From Haloferax marisrubri (GTDB lineage: Archaea; Halobacteriota; Halobacteria; Halobacteriales; Haloferacaceae): 64,000 nucleotides of DNA. A model generated the notes under the pieces. That model did not search any database, had not been told where the DNA came from, and saw only the letters and a list, made by a program, of their open reading frames with translations. The stretch spans positions 62,001-126,000 of the forward strand of contig NZ_LOPW02000005.1 of the NCBI RefSeq assembly GCF_001469875.2, in the 5' to 3' direction. Positions within the stretch are counted from its first letter, which is position 1; every line of letters starts with the position of its first letter. Shown here piece by piece: positions 18,229 to 28,628 of this stretch. The translations under genes and the position numbers were made by a program.

Positions 18229-18900
18229 CTACGCGCCGTCTTCACCGAGGATTCGAGCCACCGCGTCGGCGACCGATTCGACCGACGCCGGGTCGTCCGG
18301 GGCGTCGTCGGTTGGGTCGCCGTCGGGCCCCTCGCCGCCGACGTGGTACGCCTCCCACCCGGCGTTTCTCGCCCCGACCACGTCCTCGTCGTAGGTGTCG
18401 CCGACGTAGACGTAGTCGTCGGCCGGGAGGGCGGTCTCCGCGGCCTCGAAGATGCCCGAATCGGGCTTCCGCGAGGCGACCGCGGGGTCGTTCGACACGA
18501 CGACGGCGTCGACGACGTCCGTGAGGTCGTGACGTTCGAATTTCGCCCGCTGGACCGCCGGCGCGCCGTTCGTGAGAATCCCGGTCGGTCGGCGGTCGGC
18601 GACGCGGACGAGCGCCTCGCGGGCCGACGCGGGAACCGTCGTGGCGGCGAGTTCGGCCGCCGCGTAGCGCGCCACGAGCGCCTCCGGGTCGTCGTCGATG
18701 TCGAACTCGTCGGTGAGCGCCTCGAAGCCGACCGCGTAGGGGTCAACTGCGAGGTCCTCGAAGGCGTCGAAGAAGACGGAGAGATACCGGTCGTAGGCAC
18801 CTTCGGGAGCGTCCGGAACCGCCCGGTCGAAGATGGTCTCGAACTCGGCGGTGTAGCGGAGGAGCGTCAGGTCGAGGTCGAAGAAGACGGCGGTCGTCAT
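18229..18900 (-). CDS. HAD family hydrolase
   Basis: A 223-residue haloacid dehalogenase-fold phosphatase. Motif I is FFDLDLTLL (nucleophile Asp near 8, acid Asp near 10), motif II is ILTNGA, motif III Lys is in KPDSGIF, and motif IV is YVGDTYDEDVVGARNAGW. The cap is a helical C1 type. Substrates are likely small phosphoesters such as phosphoglycolate-like compounds. The ATG at 18900 is chosen because it begins MTTAVFFD. Confidence 0.9.
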   Translation of the reverse strand: MTTAVFFDLDLTLLRYTAEFETIFDRAVPDAPEGAYDRYLSVFFDAFEDLAVDPYAVGFEALTDEFDIDDDPEALVARYAAAELAATTVPASAREALVRVADRRPTGILTNGAPAVQRAKFERHDLTDVVDAVVVSNDPAVASRKPDSGIFEAAETALPADDYVYVGDTYDEDVVGARNAGWEAYHVGGEGPDGDPTDDAPDDPASVESVADAVARILGEDGA

Positions 18901-18933
18901 GTCACAGCCAGCGGCCGGGGACCACAAAAACCC

Positions 18934-19383
18934 CTACTCGTCTGCGGGTTCGAACTCGACGAGCGTCAGGTTCCGGTCGAGGTGGCAGTGGTCGTGCGGC
19001 GGGTCGCCGAGCACGTCGTGGATGCGGTACTCCTGGTCGAACTCGGCGCCCTCGGGGACGCAGTACTCGTGGCTGGGGCACTCGGTGTGCGGGCAGGGGC
19101 CCTGCAGGCTGGCCTTGCTCCCGGCGTACGCGCCCTTCGAGGGGACGTTCGCCGTGACCGGGGCCGGTTCCACCTCGACGGCGCGGACGCCCTCGTCGTG
19201 GACGGCGCAGTCGAGGACCTGCGTGTTCTCGCGCACGTCGAGGACCCGATAGCGGACGCCCTCGGTGAGGTTGAGACACTGCCGGCGGTACGGACAGCCC
19301 TCACAGGCGCTCGATTCACCGTGGTAGACGAACTCGGTGCCGGGGTCGGTCAGGCGGGCACCGACGAGCGTAACGGAGGTCAT
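18934..19383 (-). CDS. UPF0179 family protein
   Basis: A 149-residue archaeal protein with the UPF0179 pattern: TLVGARLTDPGTEFVYHG, then a Cys-rich centre CEGCPYRRQCLNL and a second set CPHTECPSHEYC. The eight or so Cys residues suggest a metal or Fe-S site. Function unknown. It lies between a HAD gene and a DUF5820-like gene, all on the minus strand, with short gaps that suggest one transcript. Confidence 0.9.
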   Translation of the reverse strand: MTSVTLVGARLTDPGTEFVYHGESSACEGCPYRRQCLNLTEGVRYRVLDVRENTQVLDCAVHDEGVRAVEVEPAPVTANVPSKGAYAGSKASLQGPCPHTECPSHEYCVPEGAEFDQEYRIHDVLGDPPHDHCHLDRNLTLVEFEPADE

Positions 19384-19407
19384 AGCGGTGGTTCTCCTGC
19401 GAGGTGG

Positions 19408-19788
19408 TTAAGGCTCCCGCCCGGTCAGCTCGTCGAGCTTCTCGAAGTACTCCTCGCGGGGGACTTGGTAGGCGCTCCGGTAGTCTATCTCGCCGTCGGA
19501 AAAGCGCCCGGCGATGTCGGTCGCGCCCTCGACGGCCGCCTCGCGGGAGTCGAACTCCTCGACGACGGCTTCGATTTCGGGTTCGAGGTAGAGTACGGCG
19601 TGCCACGTCTCGGTGCGTATCTGCGTCGCCCCCGGTCGCTTCGCCCGCGACCCGTTCCACACGAAGACGGTCGGCATGCACTCGGCGGGAAAGGCGCTCT
19701 CGTTGAACACGTCCGGGCGAAACGCGAGGATGCGCCGCCCCTCGTGTTCGTCGTTCCAGAGGGTCCACCCGTCGGGCAGGTCGGTCAT
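19408..19788 (-). CDS. Haloarchaeal hypothetical protein (DUF5820-like)
   Basis: A 126-residue protein starting MTDLPDGWTLWNDEHEGRR. It contains FRPDVFNESAFPAECMPTVFV and ends with helical RSAYQVPREEYFEKLDEL. The arrangement matches a small family restricted to haloarchaea (DUF5820 by recall). No catalytic motif is visible. Confidence 0.72.
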   Translation of the reverse strand: MTDLPDGWTLWNDEHEGRRILAFRPDVFNESAFPAECMPTVFVWNGSRAKRPGATQIRTETWHAVLYLEPEIEAVVEEFDSREAAVEGATDIAGRFSDGEIDYRSAYQVPREEYFEKLDELTGREP

Positions 19789-20060
19789 GGGCGTGCTAGT
19801 CCGCCGCGCGTCCTAAGCCTTCCCGCTTCCGCCGCTCCTGTCGGTCGCCGCGACGCCGACTCGACAGGGGCTGGTTTCCCCCTCGAAAGCGATCCGACGC
19901 AGACGACATGAATCCCAGCCGACCCGATTAACGGGACCGTCAACCGAATGAATCGCCGATTAAATCGACACACGTCGGCCAGTTGGAGGGTCACACGATG
20001 TGGTACGTATCTGGATTGGTCGGCGTTCGAGACAGTCATTTGACTACTTTCACAGAAAGC

Positions 20061-20322
20061 GTTATATGTTAACGTCTCTCATTGATTGGTAGTCTCGGTC
20101 CCCGGGCCGAGCGAGCCGTCGCGCATCGTCTGCAAATCGCCGATTCTGTCGCCCGTCGCCGACCCGTCGTAAGCGCGCAGCGGCGGCGACGCACTTTGAC
20201 TCACCGCCCGCGGTCTGTCGCCGCGGGTCCGTGGCTCGTGGTGTGTCGTCTGCGACCCGCGAACGCGGGCGCGTCGCCCTCGGTCGTCTCCGGACGGCTG
20301 GTCCGACGAGGCTCCACGAACA
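20061..20322 (+). promoter_or_regulatory. prkA operon promoter and long structured leader
   Basis: A TATA-like GTTATATGTT at 20061-20070 implies a transcription start near 20090, about 230 nt before the prkA ATG. The presumed leader has three GC hairpins: 20094-20100 with 20105-20111, 20207-20213 with 20221-20227 (7 bp perfect), and 20256-20260 with 20265-20269. No nearer TATA element is evident. The rest of the 534-nt gap (19789-20060) holds no convincing gene. Long leaders are rare in haloarchaea. Confidence 0.5.
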
Positions 20323-22395
20323 ATGACCGGCGAAATTGAAACACTCGCAGACCTGAGCAAGCACTACAAAGACTCCGTGCCCGCGGACCTCCGCGAGGCG
20401 AAGAGCTTCGAGTGGTACTTGGAAGAGGTCTACGCTCACCCAAAGATCGCTCGCAACGCCCACCAACGCGTGGCGGACATGTTCGACTTCTACGGCACCC
20501 GTTACGACGAGGACGCGGGCGTCGTGGAGTACCTCATGGCCTCCGAAGACCCCCTTCACGACGGTGAAAACGTCTTCTACGGCCGCGAAGTTCACGAGTC
20601 GATTCACGAGTTCGTCAACAAGGTGAAATCGGGGGCCCGCGGCCTCGGTCCCGAAAAACGCATCAAACTCCTCTTGGGCCCCGTCGGCTCCGGGAAGTCG
20701 CACTTCGACTGGATTTCCCGCCGCTACTTCGAGGACTACACCATGTCCGACGAGGGGCGGATGTACACCTTCCGGTGGACGAACCTCGGCGACGTCATCC
20801 GCGACCAGGACCCGTCCGACGACGTGGTCCAATCGCCGATGAATCAGGACCCGCTCGTGTTGCTCCCGCAGGAACAGCGCGACGTGGTCGTCGAGCAGTT
20901 GAACGAGAACCTCGACGCGCCCTACACCATCCGGAACGACCAGGCGTTAGACCCCGCCTCGGAGTTCTACATGGACCGACTGCTCGCCCACTACGACGAC
21001 GACTTAGAGGAGGTCGTCGAGAACCACATCGAAATCATCCGGCTCGTCGCCTCCGAGAACAAACGCCAGTGCATCGAGACGTTCGAGCCGAAGGACAAGA
21101 AGAACCAAGACGAGACGGAACTCACCGGCGACGTCAACTACTCGAAACTCGCGGTGTACGGCGAGTCCGACCCGCGGGCGTTCGACTACGCCGGCGCGTT
21201 CTGTAACGCAAACCGCGGCATCTTCTCCGGCGAGGAACTGCTGAAGCTCCAGCGCGAGTTCCTCTACGACTTCCTGCACGCCTCGCAGGAACAGACAATC
21301 AAGCCGAAGAACAACCCCCGAATCGACATCGACCAGGTCATCGTCGGGCGGACGAACATGCCCGAATACCGCGAGAAGAAGGGCGACGAGAAGATGGAGG
21401 CGTTCAACGACCGGACCAAGCGCATCGACTTCCCGTACGTCCTCGAGTACGAACAGGAGGCCGAAATCTACCGGAAGATGCTCCGCAACGCCGACGTGCC
21501 CGACATCCACGTCGAGCCGCACACGCTGGAGATGTCCGGGCTGTTCGGCGTCCTGACGCGTATCGTCGAACCCGACTCCGACACCATCTCGCTCGTCCAG
21601 AAGGCGAAGGCCTACAACGGCGAGTTGGACGACGGCGACGACGTGGACGTGCGCAAACTCCGCGAGGAAGGCGAGAAGAAAGCGGACATCGCAGAGGGCA
21701 TGGACGGCGTCTCCGCCCGGTTCATCGGCGACGAAATCGCCGAGGCCATCATGGACGCGACCCACCGCGGCCGCGGCTACCTCTCGCCGCTGTCCTCGTT
21801 CACCCACCTCGAAGAGAACCTCGAGAACCACGGGTCGATTCCCGAGGAGAACCTCGAACGCTACCACCGCTACCTCGAGATGGTCCGCGAGGAGTACAAA
21901 GAGCGCGCCATCGAGGACGTGCGCCACGCCCTCGCCTACGACATCGACGAGATTCGCCGGCAGGGCGAGAAGTACATGGACCACGTCATGGCCTACATCG
22001 ACGACGCGACGGTCGAAGACGAACTGACGGGCCGCGACCAGGACCCCGACGAGAAGTTCCTCCGCGCGGTCGAGGAGAAACTCAACATCCCCGAGGACCG
22101 CAAGGACGACTTCCGACAGGAGGTCTCCAACTGGGTCTCCCGGCGCGCCCGCGAGGGCACGTCGTTCAACCCGCAGGACAACGACCGCCTCCGCCGCGCC
22201 CTCGAACGCAAGCTCTGGGAGGACAAGAAACACAACATCAACTTCTCGGCGCTCGTGAGCGCGAACGAGCTTGACGACGACGAACGCAACGCGTGGATCG
22301 ACGCGCTCGTCGACCAGGGCTACTCGCGCGACGGCGCACGGGAGGTGCTCGAGTTCGCCGGTGCGGAGGTGGCGAAGACCGAACTCGAAGGGTGA
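20323..22395 (+). CDS. prkA: PrkA family serine protein kinase (first paralogue)
   Basis: A 690-residue protein. The N-terminal AAA-type domain has the Walker A LLGPVGSGKS (G119-S126) and an arginine-rich Walker B region (IDIDQVIVGRTNMPEY, about 346-361). The C-terminal PrkA kinase-like domain covers about 430-670. In bacteria PrkA acts with YeaH and SpoVR-like proteins in nitrogen starvation, stationary phase and sporulation. The same four-gene order here (prkA, second prkA, yeaH-like, spoVR) supports a stress function. Only 2 nt separate it from the next gene. Confidence 0.94.
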   Translation: MTGEIETLADLSKHYKDSVPADLREAKSFEWYLEEVYAHPKIARNAHQRVADMFDFYGTRYDEDAGVVEYLMASEDPLHDGENVFYGREVHESIHEFVNKVKSGARGLGPEKRIKLLLGPVGSGKSHFDWISRRYFEDYTMSDEGRMYTFRWTNLGDVIRDQDPSDDVVQSPMNQDPLVLLPQEQRDVVVEQLNENLDAPYTIRNDQALDPASEFYMDRLLAHYDDDLEEVVENHIEIIRLVASENKRQCIETFEPKDKKNQDETELTGDVNYSKLAVYGESDPRAFDYAGAFCNANRGIFSGEELLKLQREFLYDFLHASQEQTIKPKNNPRIDIDQVIVGRTNMPEYREKKGDEKMEAFNDRTKRIDFPYVLEYEQEAEIYRKMLRNADVPDIHVEPHTLEMSGLFGVLTRIVEPDSDTISLVQKAKAYNGELDDGDDVDVRKLREEGEKKADIAEGMDGVSARFIGDEIAEAIMDATHRGRGYLSPLSSFTHLEENLENHGSIPEENLERYHRYLEMVREEYKERAIEDVRHALAYDIDEIRRQGEKYMDHVMAYIDDATVEDELTGRDQDPDEKFLRAVEEKLNIPEDRKDDFRQEVSNWVSRRAREGTSFNPQDNDRLRRALERKLWEDKKHNINFSALVSANELDDDERNAWIDALVDQGYSRDGAREVLEFAGAEVAKTELEG

Positions 22396-22397
22396 CC

Positions 22398-24671
22398 ATG
22401 CGAGACTACATCCGCGAGGCGGACGAGGCGCTCCGCGGCACCTACGAGGAGCCGATGAGCCTCGGCGAGTACGTCGATGCCGCGTTCGAGTCGCCGTCTA
22501 TCGCCTCCCACGCGTCGAAGTACCTCCTGGAAGCCATCGAGTCGATGGGGACCAGACAGGTGGTCGAACAGGGCGAGGAGAAAGAGCGCTACCGCTTTTT
22601 CGACGACCCCGCCAACGACGGCGAGCACGCGGTCCTCGGCAACACGGAAGTGCTGAACGCCTTCGTCGACGACCTGCGGACCATCGCCGCCGACCGCGGC
22701 AAGGCCGAGAAAATCGTCTGGTTCGACGGCCCGACGGCCACCGGGAAATCCGAGTTGAAACGCTGTCTCATCAACGGCCTTCGGGAGTACTCGAAGACCG
22801 ACGCGGGGCGGCGCTACACCGTCGAGTGGAACGTCGCCAACGCCGACGACACCCGCGGGCTGTCCTACGGCGGCGAGGTCGACGCCGCCGACGAGGACTG
22901 GTACGAGAGTCCGGTCCAGTCGCACCCGCTTTCGGTGTTCCCCGCGGAGGTCCGCAAGCGACTGCTCGCCGACCTCAACAGCAGGAACGGCGACCACATC
23001 CCCGTCGACGTCGACGAGGACCTCGACCCGTTCTGTCTGGAGGCGTACACCTACCTCGAAGAGGAGTTCCGCCGAGCAGGCAAAAGCGACCTCTTCAGCG
23101 CCGTCACCGACCCGAAACACCTCCGGGTGAAGAACTACGTCGTCGACGTCGGCCGCGGCGTCGGCGTCCTCCACTCGGAGGACGACGGCTCGCCCAAGGA
23201 GCGACTGGTCGGGTCGTGGATGCCGAGCATGCTCCGCGAACTGAACTCCCGCGGGCGGAAGAACCCGCAGGCGTTCAGCTACGACGGGGTGCTGTCGCAG
23301 GGCAACGGCCTCCTCACCATCGTCGAGGACGCCACCCAGCACGCCGACCTGCTCCAGAAGCTCCTGAACGTCCCCGACGAGGGGCACGTCAAACTGGACA
23401 AGGGAATCGGGATGGACATCGACACCCAGCTCGTCATCATCTCGAACCCGGACCTCGACGCCGAACTCGACAAGTACGCCGACAGGAACGGCCGCGACCC
23501 GCTGAAGGCGCTCAAGCGCCGGCTCAACAAACACGAGTTCCGCTACCTGACGAACCTCTCGCTCGAGGCCGAACTCATCCGCCGAGAGCTGACCAACGAG
23601 ACGAGCGTCTGGACGGACGACCCCGAGACGATGGCCGAACGCGTCGCCGAGGCCATCTCGTTGGACGTGCGCGAGGGGCCGGGCGAAGTCCGCACCCGCG
23701 AACTCGCCCCCCACGCGGTCGAGGCCGCGGCGCTCTACAGCGTCGTGACCCGCCTCGACGGTGACGACGTGCCGCGCGACCCGGACATCGAGTTCAACCT
23801 CGTGGACAAGGCGCTGTTGTTCGACCGCGGCTACCTGCAGGTCGGCGACCAGCGCCGCGAGGTGTCCGCGTTCGAGTTCATCGGCGACTCCGAGGGGACC
23901 CACGGGATTCCCGTGACGTTCACCCGCGACGTCATCGCCGACCTGCTTCACGACCGCATCGACCGCAGACACCCCGACCTCGACGTGTCGTCGGTGGTGA
24001 TGCCGACCGACGTGCTCGACGAGATGGTCGCCGAACTCTCGGACGCCCCCGTGTTCTCGCGGGCGGAGTCCTCGGAGTACGAGGGCCGCATCGCAATCGT
24101 CAAAGCGTACATCTTCGACCAGCAGGAGGCGGACGTGCTCGACGCGCTCCTCGCCGACAAGGGCGTCGAGCGCGAGACGGTCGAGGAGTACGTCGAACAC
24201 GTCTACGCGTGGGCGTCCGACGGGCAGATAGAGACCGAGCGCGGGCCGGTCGACCCCGACCCGCTTCTCATGAAACTGTTCGAGACCGAGCACCTCGGCC
24301 GCTTCTCGCCGGACGACTACGAGGGCAACGAGCCCTCCGAGTCGGTCGAGAACTTCCGCAACGAGAAGGTCATCACCGCGCTCAACCGCTACGCGTGGGA
24401 GAACCGCGACGAGGGCTTTACCGTCTCCGACGTGGACCTCACCGAGATTCCGGTCATCCGGACGGTGCTCGAAACCCACGACTGGGAGGACGTGCGCCGA
24501 CTGTTCACCGACCTCGACCCCCGTCAGTGGGACGACCCGCCGGCGAACACCGAGACGGCGCGGGTGAAAGCCCGCACCATCGACGAACTGGTCGACCGCG
24601 GTTACACCGCCGCGTCGGCCGAACTGACCAGCCGTGCCGTGATGAAGGAGGTGAGCCACACATGGGACTGA
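22398..24671 (+). CDS. PrkA family serine protein kinase (second paralogue)
   Basis: A 757-residue paralogue starting [19 protein letters not shown] at the ATG at 22398; the upstream in-frame extension overlaps prkA and is not used. Walker A is DGPTATGKS (G111-S118), and the Walker B region is [21 protein letters not shown] (about 303-323). It is larger than the first copy and diverged through its C-terminal half. Two tandem PrkA genes suggest a heteromeric kinase, or one regulatory and one catalytic subunit; this is inference. Confidence 0.92.
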   Translation: MRDYIREADEALRGTYEEPMSLGEYVDAAFESPSIASHASKYLLEAIESMGTRQVVEQGEEKERYRFFDDPANDGEHAVLGNTEVLNAFVDDLRTIAADRGKAEKIVWFDGPTATGKSELKRCLINGLREYSKTDAGRRYTVEWNVANADDTRGLSYGGEVDAADEDWYESPVQSHPLSVFPAEVRKRLLADLNSRNGDHIPVDVDEDLDPFCLEAYTYLEEEFRRAGKSDLFSAVTDPKHLRVKNYVVDVGRGVGVLHSEDDGSPKERLVGSWMPSMLRELNSRGRKNPQAFSYDGVLSQGNGLLTIVEDATQHADLLQKLLNVPDEGHVKLDKGIGMDIDTQLVIISNPDLDAELDKYADRNGRDPLKALKRRLNKHEFRYLTNLSLEAELIRRELTNETSVWTDDPETMAERVAEAISLDVREGPGEVRTRELAPHAVEAAALYSVVTRLDGDDVPRDPDIEFNLVDKALLFDRGYLQVGDQRREVSAFEFIGDSEGTHGIPVTFTRDVIADLLHDRIDRRHPDLDVSSVVMPTDVLDEMVAELSDAPVFSRAESSEYEGRIAIVKAYIFDQQEADVLDALLADKGVERETVEEYVEHVYAWASDGQIETERGPVDPDPLLMKLFETEHLGRFSPDDYEGNEPSESVENFRNEKVITALNRYAWENRDEGFTVSDVDLTEIPVIRTVLETHDWEDVRRLFTDLDPRQWDDPPANTETARVKARTIDELVDRGYTAASAELTSRAVMKEVSHTWD

Positions 24672-25981
24672 GAGACGACCTCGAACGATTCCGCGAAGTG
24701 GGCGAAGAGCGCCGCGAAGACCTCAAGGAGTTCATCTCCTACGGCGACCTCGGCGCGTCCGGCTCGAAAGACATCAAGATACCCATCAAGGTCGTGGACC
24801 TGCCGGAGTTCAAGTACGACCGCCTCGACATGGGCGGCGTCGGACAGGGCAAAGGCGGCACGCCCGACGTGGGCCAGCCGCTCGGGCAGCCACAGCCCGG
24901 TGACGGCGAGGGCGAAGAGGGCGAACCCGGCGAGGAGGGGGCCGAACACGAGTACTACGAGATGGACCCCGAGCAGTTCGCCGAGGCGTTGGACGAGGAA
25001 CTCGGCCTCGAACTCGAACCGAAGGGTAAGGAGGTCATCGAGGAGGTCGAAGGCGACTTCACCGACATCACCCGGAGCGGCCCCCACAGCACCCTCGACT
25101 TCGAGCGCCTGTTCAAGGAGGGCCTGAAGCGAAAGCTCGCGATGGACTTCGACGAGGAGTTCGTCCGCGAGGCGATGAAAGTCGACGGCACCTCGGCCCG
25201 CGAGGTGTTCCGGTGGTGCCGCGAGCAAAACATCCTCGTCTCGATGGCGTGGATCGAAGACGAGTGGAACCGCATCCCGGACGACGAACGCGGGACGTGG
25301 GCCTCCTTCGAGGAGATGGAAGAGAGCGTCGACCGGACGACGGCCATCCAGCGCATCCGCCGCGAGGGGCTCCGCGAGATTCCGTTCCGCCGCGAGGACG
25401 AGCGCTACCGCCACCCCGAAGTCATCGAAAAGAAGCAGTCGAACGTCGTGGTCGTCAACATCCGCGACGTGTCGGGGTCGATGCGGGAGACGAAACGCGA
25501 ACTCGTCGAGCGCACCTTCACCCCGCTCGACTGGTATCTCACGGGCAAGTACGACCACGCCGAGTTCGTCTACATCGCCCACGACGCGGAGGCGTGGGAG
25601 GTCGAACGCGACGAGTTCTTCGGCATCCGCTCCGGCGGCGGGACGCGCATCTCGTCGGCCTACGAACTGGCGAAGGAGGTCCTCGACGAGCGCTACCCGT
25701 GGCGCGAGTGGAACCGCTACGTCTTCGCCGCGGGCGACTCCGAGAACTCCTCGAACGACACCAAAGAGCGGGTCGTCCCGCTCATGCAGGAGATAGACGC
25801 GAACCTCCACGCCTACGTGGAGACCCAGCCCGGCGGGACCGCCATCAACGCCACGCACGCAGAGGAGGTCGAACGGAGCCTCGGCGAGCAGGGTAACGTC
25901 GTGGTCGCGTACGTCTCGGAGCCCGACGACGTCATCGACGCCATCTACACCATCCTCAGCACGGAGGCGACAGCAGAATGA
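24662..25981 (+). CDS. YeaH/UPF0229-like VWA-domain protein
   Basis: A 439-residue protein starting [20 protein letters not shown]. It overlaps the second prkA by 10 nt. A flexible Gly/Glu-rich segment (about 60-97) is followed by a helical region and a von Willebrand A-like domain with a MIDAS motif DVSGS (D269, S271, S273). This is the UPF0229/YeaH family, which acts with PrkA and SpoVR in bacteria. A scaffold or regulator of the kinase is the likely role. Confidence 0.92.
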   Translation: MGLRDDLERFREVGEERREDLKEFISYGDLGASGSKDIKIPIKVVDLPEFKYDRLDMGGVGQGKGGTPDVGQPLGQPQPGDGEGEEGEPGEEGAEHEYYEMDPEQFAEALDEELGLELEPKGKEVIEEVEGDFTDITRSGPHSTLDFERLFKEGLKRKLAMDFDEEFVREAMKVDGTSAREVFRWCREQNILVSMAWIEDEWNRIPDDERGTWASFEEMEESVDRTTAIQRIRREGLREIPFRREDERYRHPEVIEKKQSNVVVVNIRDVSGSMRETKRELVERTFTPLDWYLTGKYDHAEFVYIAHDAEAWEVERDEFFGIRSGGGTRISSAYELAKEVLDERYPWREWNRYVFAAGDSENSSNDTKERVVPLMQEIDANLHAYVETQPGGTAINATHAEEVERSLGEQGNVVVAYVSEPDDVIDAIYTILSTEATAE

Positions 25982-27987
25982 GTTTCAGACGACACCGCAG
26001 AGACGCACAGCGCGAGGCCGCCAGACTCGACGAGCCCGTCCGGGAGGCCGGCGCGCTCGCGAAGAAGCTCGGACTCGACCCCTACCCGGTGAACTACTGG
26101 GTGGTCAACTACGACGAGATGAACCAGCTCATCGCCTACGGCGGCTTCCAAGAGCGATATCCGCACTGGCGGTGGGGGATGACCTACGACCGCCAGCGGA
26201 AGACCGACCAGTTCGGCATGGGCAAGGCGTTCGAAATCGTCAACAACGACGACCCGGCGAACGCCTTCCTCCAGGAGTCGAACTCGCTGGCCGACCAGAA
26301 GGCCGTCATCACGCACGTCGAGGCCCACTCGGACTTCTTCAAGAACAACCAGTGGTTCGGGCTGTTCTCCGACGAGGGGCAGTTCGCGGCCGCCGCGATG
26401 CTCGAACGCCACGCCCAGACCATCGACCGGTACGTGCAGAACCCGGAAATCAGCCGGGACGACGTGGAGAAGTTCATCGACGCGGTCCTCTGTCTGGAAG
26501 ACACCATCGACCAGCACCGGACCATCCGCGAGGCCGCCGCCGACGAGGACGGCCGCATCCCCAGTGACATCCGCGCCCAGTTGGACAGCCTCGACATCTC
26601 CGACGACGTGCGCCGCGAGGTGTTCGACGACGCGTGGCTCGAAGAGGTCGAGGAGGCCGAACGCGAGGCCGCGAAGCTCACGGACCCCCGGAAGGACGTG
26701 CTCGCGTACGTCCGCGAACACGGCATGCGGTACGACGAGGAGACGGGCAAGGCCGAAGAGATGGAGCCGTGGCAGAAGGACGTCCTCGACATGCTCCGCG
26801 AGGAGGCGTACTACTTCGCCGCCCAGAAGATGACGAAAGTGATGAACGAGGGCTGGGCGGCCTACTGGGAGTCGCTCATGATGGGCGACGAGCGCTTCGC
26901 GGGCACGGACGAGTTCATCACCTACGCCGACCACCAGTCGCGCGTCCTCGGGTCGCCCGGGCTCAACCCCTACAAGCTCGGCAAGGAGCTGTGGGAGTAC
27001 ATCGAGAACTCGACGAACCGCGCGGAGGTCGCCGACAAACTCCTGCGCGTGAAGGGCGTCACGTGGCGCAACTTCCACGAGACGGTCGACTTCGACGAGG
27101 TACAGGAACTCCTCCGGGCGGACCCCGCTATCGACGGGGTCAGCGCCGACTCCCTCGACGAACTGTCCGAACTCGGCCCCGACGACCCCAGAGTCGACCA
27201 CGAGACGCTCGACAGGGCGCTGTCGGGCGACGAGTCGCTCGACCTCGAGGCGTACCCGTGGAAGCTCCTCACCTACGAGGGGCTCGCCGAGCGACACTAC
27301 TCGCTCGTCAAAGCGCAGAACCGCGGGTTCCTCAGCCGGATTCGGCGCTCCGAGCTCGAACAGCTCTCGCGGTACATGTTCGACGACGAGGTGTACGACA
27401 GCGTCGAGGCGGCCGTCGCCGACGTGGACAAGACCGCCGGCTGGGACCGGATGCGCGAGATTCGCGAGAGCCACAACGACGTGACGTTCCTCGACGCGTT
27501 CCTCACCGAGGAGTTCGTCCGCGCGAACCACTACTTCGCCTACGAGTACTCCCAGTCGTCCCAGCAGTTCCGCGTCTCCTCGTCGGAGTACCGGGACGTG
27601 AAAAAGAAGCTCCTGTTCCAGTTCACCAACTTCGGAAAGCCGACCATCGCGGTGTACGACGGGAACTTCGACAACCGCGGGGAGCTCCTCTTGGGCCACC
27701 AGTACAACGGCGTCATCCTCGACATGAAGCAGGCCAAGGGCGTCTTGGAGCGCGTCTATCACCTGTGGGGCCGCCCGGTGAACCTGATGACCATCACGAA
27801 GGAGTTCGACGAACACGAGGTCGAAGTCGCCCGGCGGCGGGGCCGCGAGCCGACGCCCGAAGAGCGAGCCATTCGGATTCGATACGACGGAGAGTCGTTC
27901 GAGGAACACGACCTCGACGCCGAACTGGAAGCCCGCATCGCGGCCGGCGAGGTCGACTACGACACGAAGCCCGATGACTGGCTCTGA
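25978..27987 (+). CDS. SpoVR family protein
   Basis: A 669-residue SpoVR/YcgB family member beginning [20 protein letters not shown]. It carries the conserved [33 protein letters not shown] block (shown here in parts: [20 protein letters not shown]), the [13 protein letters not shown] region and the SLMMGDERF segment. In Bacillus SpoVR is needed for spore cortex; here it is a stress partner of PrkA. It starts with a 4-nt overlap (ATGA) with the yeaH-like gene. Confidence 0.94.
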   Translation: MSFRRHRRDAQREAARLDEPVREAGALAKKLGLDPYPVNYWVVNYDEMNQLIAYGGFQERYPHWRWGMTYDRQRKTDQFGMGKAFEIVNNDDPANAFLQESNSLADQKAVITHVEAHSDFFKNNQWFGLFSDEGQFAAAAMLERHAQTIDRYVQNPEISRDDVEKFIDAVLCLEDTIDQHRTIREAAADEDGRIPSDIRAQLDSLDISDDVRREVFDDAWLEEVEEAEREAAKLTDPRKDVLAYVREHGMRYDEETGKAEEMEPWQKDVLDMLREEAYYFAAQKMTKVMNEGWAAYWESLMMGDERFAGTDEFITYADHQSRVLGSPGLNPYKLGKELWEYIENSTNRAEVADKLLRVKGVTWRNFHETVDFDEVQELLRADPAIDGVSADSLDELSELGPDDPRVDHETLDRALSGDESLDLEAYPWKLLTYEGLAERHYSLVKAQNRGFLSRIRRSELEQLSRYMFDDEVYDSVEAAVADVDKTAGWDRMREIRESHNDVTFLDAFLTEEFVRANHYFAYEYSQSSQQFRVSSSEYRDVKKKLLFQFTNFGKPTIAVYDGNFDNRGELLLGHQYNGVILDMKQAKGVLERVYHLWGRPVNLMTITKEFDEHEVEVARRRGREPTPEERAIRIRYDGESFEEHDLDAELEARIAAGEVDYDTKPDDWL

Positions 27988-27995
27988 ACGGGGCG

Positions 27996-28538
27996 ATGGC
28001 CGAACCTGACCCGCCGACCGTGTCCGAGGGGTCGGCCGACGACTCGCTCGACGAGGCCGACATCCACGACGTGCTCAGAAACGAGCGGCGGCGGCTCGCG
28101 CTCGAACGACTTCGCGACAGGGACGGGCCGGAGTCGGTCGGTGACCTCGCGGAGCACATCGCCGAGATAGAGTCCGGCGAGTCGCCGCCCCCGAAGAACG
28201 TTCGTCAGAGCGTCTACATCTCGCTGCACCAGACTCACCTGCCCAAACTCGATTCGCTCCGTATCGTCGCGTACGACTCGCGGGCGAAGACCGTCTCGCT
28301 CGGGTCGAGCGCCGCCGAACTCGACCACTTCTTGGCCGACGACGACCCGACGCAGGCTCCCCTCGCACTCCTGACGCTCGCGACCTGTCTGGCCGGACTC
28401 GCGCTCCTCTTCGCCGGCTGGATGGGCGTCCCCGTCATCGACCGCGTGGACCCGCGACTCGTCGCCGGACTCGCGCTCACCGTCGTCGCCGTCGTCGCCG
28501 GTGCGGAACTCCGCTTGCAGACGCGAAGCCGGACGTAG
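27996..28538 (+). CDS. Winged-helix protein with C-terminal membrane anchor (DUF7344-like)
   Basis: A 180-residue protein. Residues about 20-110 form a winged helix (DIHDVLRNERRRLALERLRD, KNVRQSVYISLHQTHLPKLD). Two hydrophobic helices at about 122-142 and 148-166 form a membrane anchor. DUF7344-type proteins are numerous in haloarchaea and are thought to be membrane-tethered transcription regulators. It lies 8 nt after the spoVR gene and is likely in the stress operon. Confidence 0.82.
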   Translation: MAEPDPPTVSEGSADDSLDEADIHDVLRNERRRLALERLRDRDGPESVGDLAEHIAEIESGESPPPKNVRQSVYISLHQTHLPKLDSLRIVAYDSRAKTVSLGSSAAELDHFLADDDPTQAPLALLTLATCLAGLALLFAGWMGVPVIDRVDPRLVAGLALTVVAVVAGAELRLQTRSRT

Positions 28539-28628
28539 GTCGGGCGGAGCAACCGCGGGACGCCCTATTGTGTCAGCACCGAATCCGCCGTTCGACTCAA
28601 GTCACCCCCATCCTAAGCGCCGCCGACG

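Noticed and set aside
22320..24659. A 779-codon open frame on the minus strand opposite the second prkA
   Set aside because: It is the mirror of a strongly coded gene in very GC-rich DNA; codon bias and amino-acid content (Val/Leu/Arg-rich, no motif) are those of a shadow frame.
25945..27909. A 654-codon minus frame opposite SpoVR
   Set aside because: Same reason: SpoVR has recognisable family motifs on the plus strand; this frame has none.
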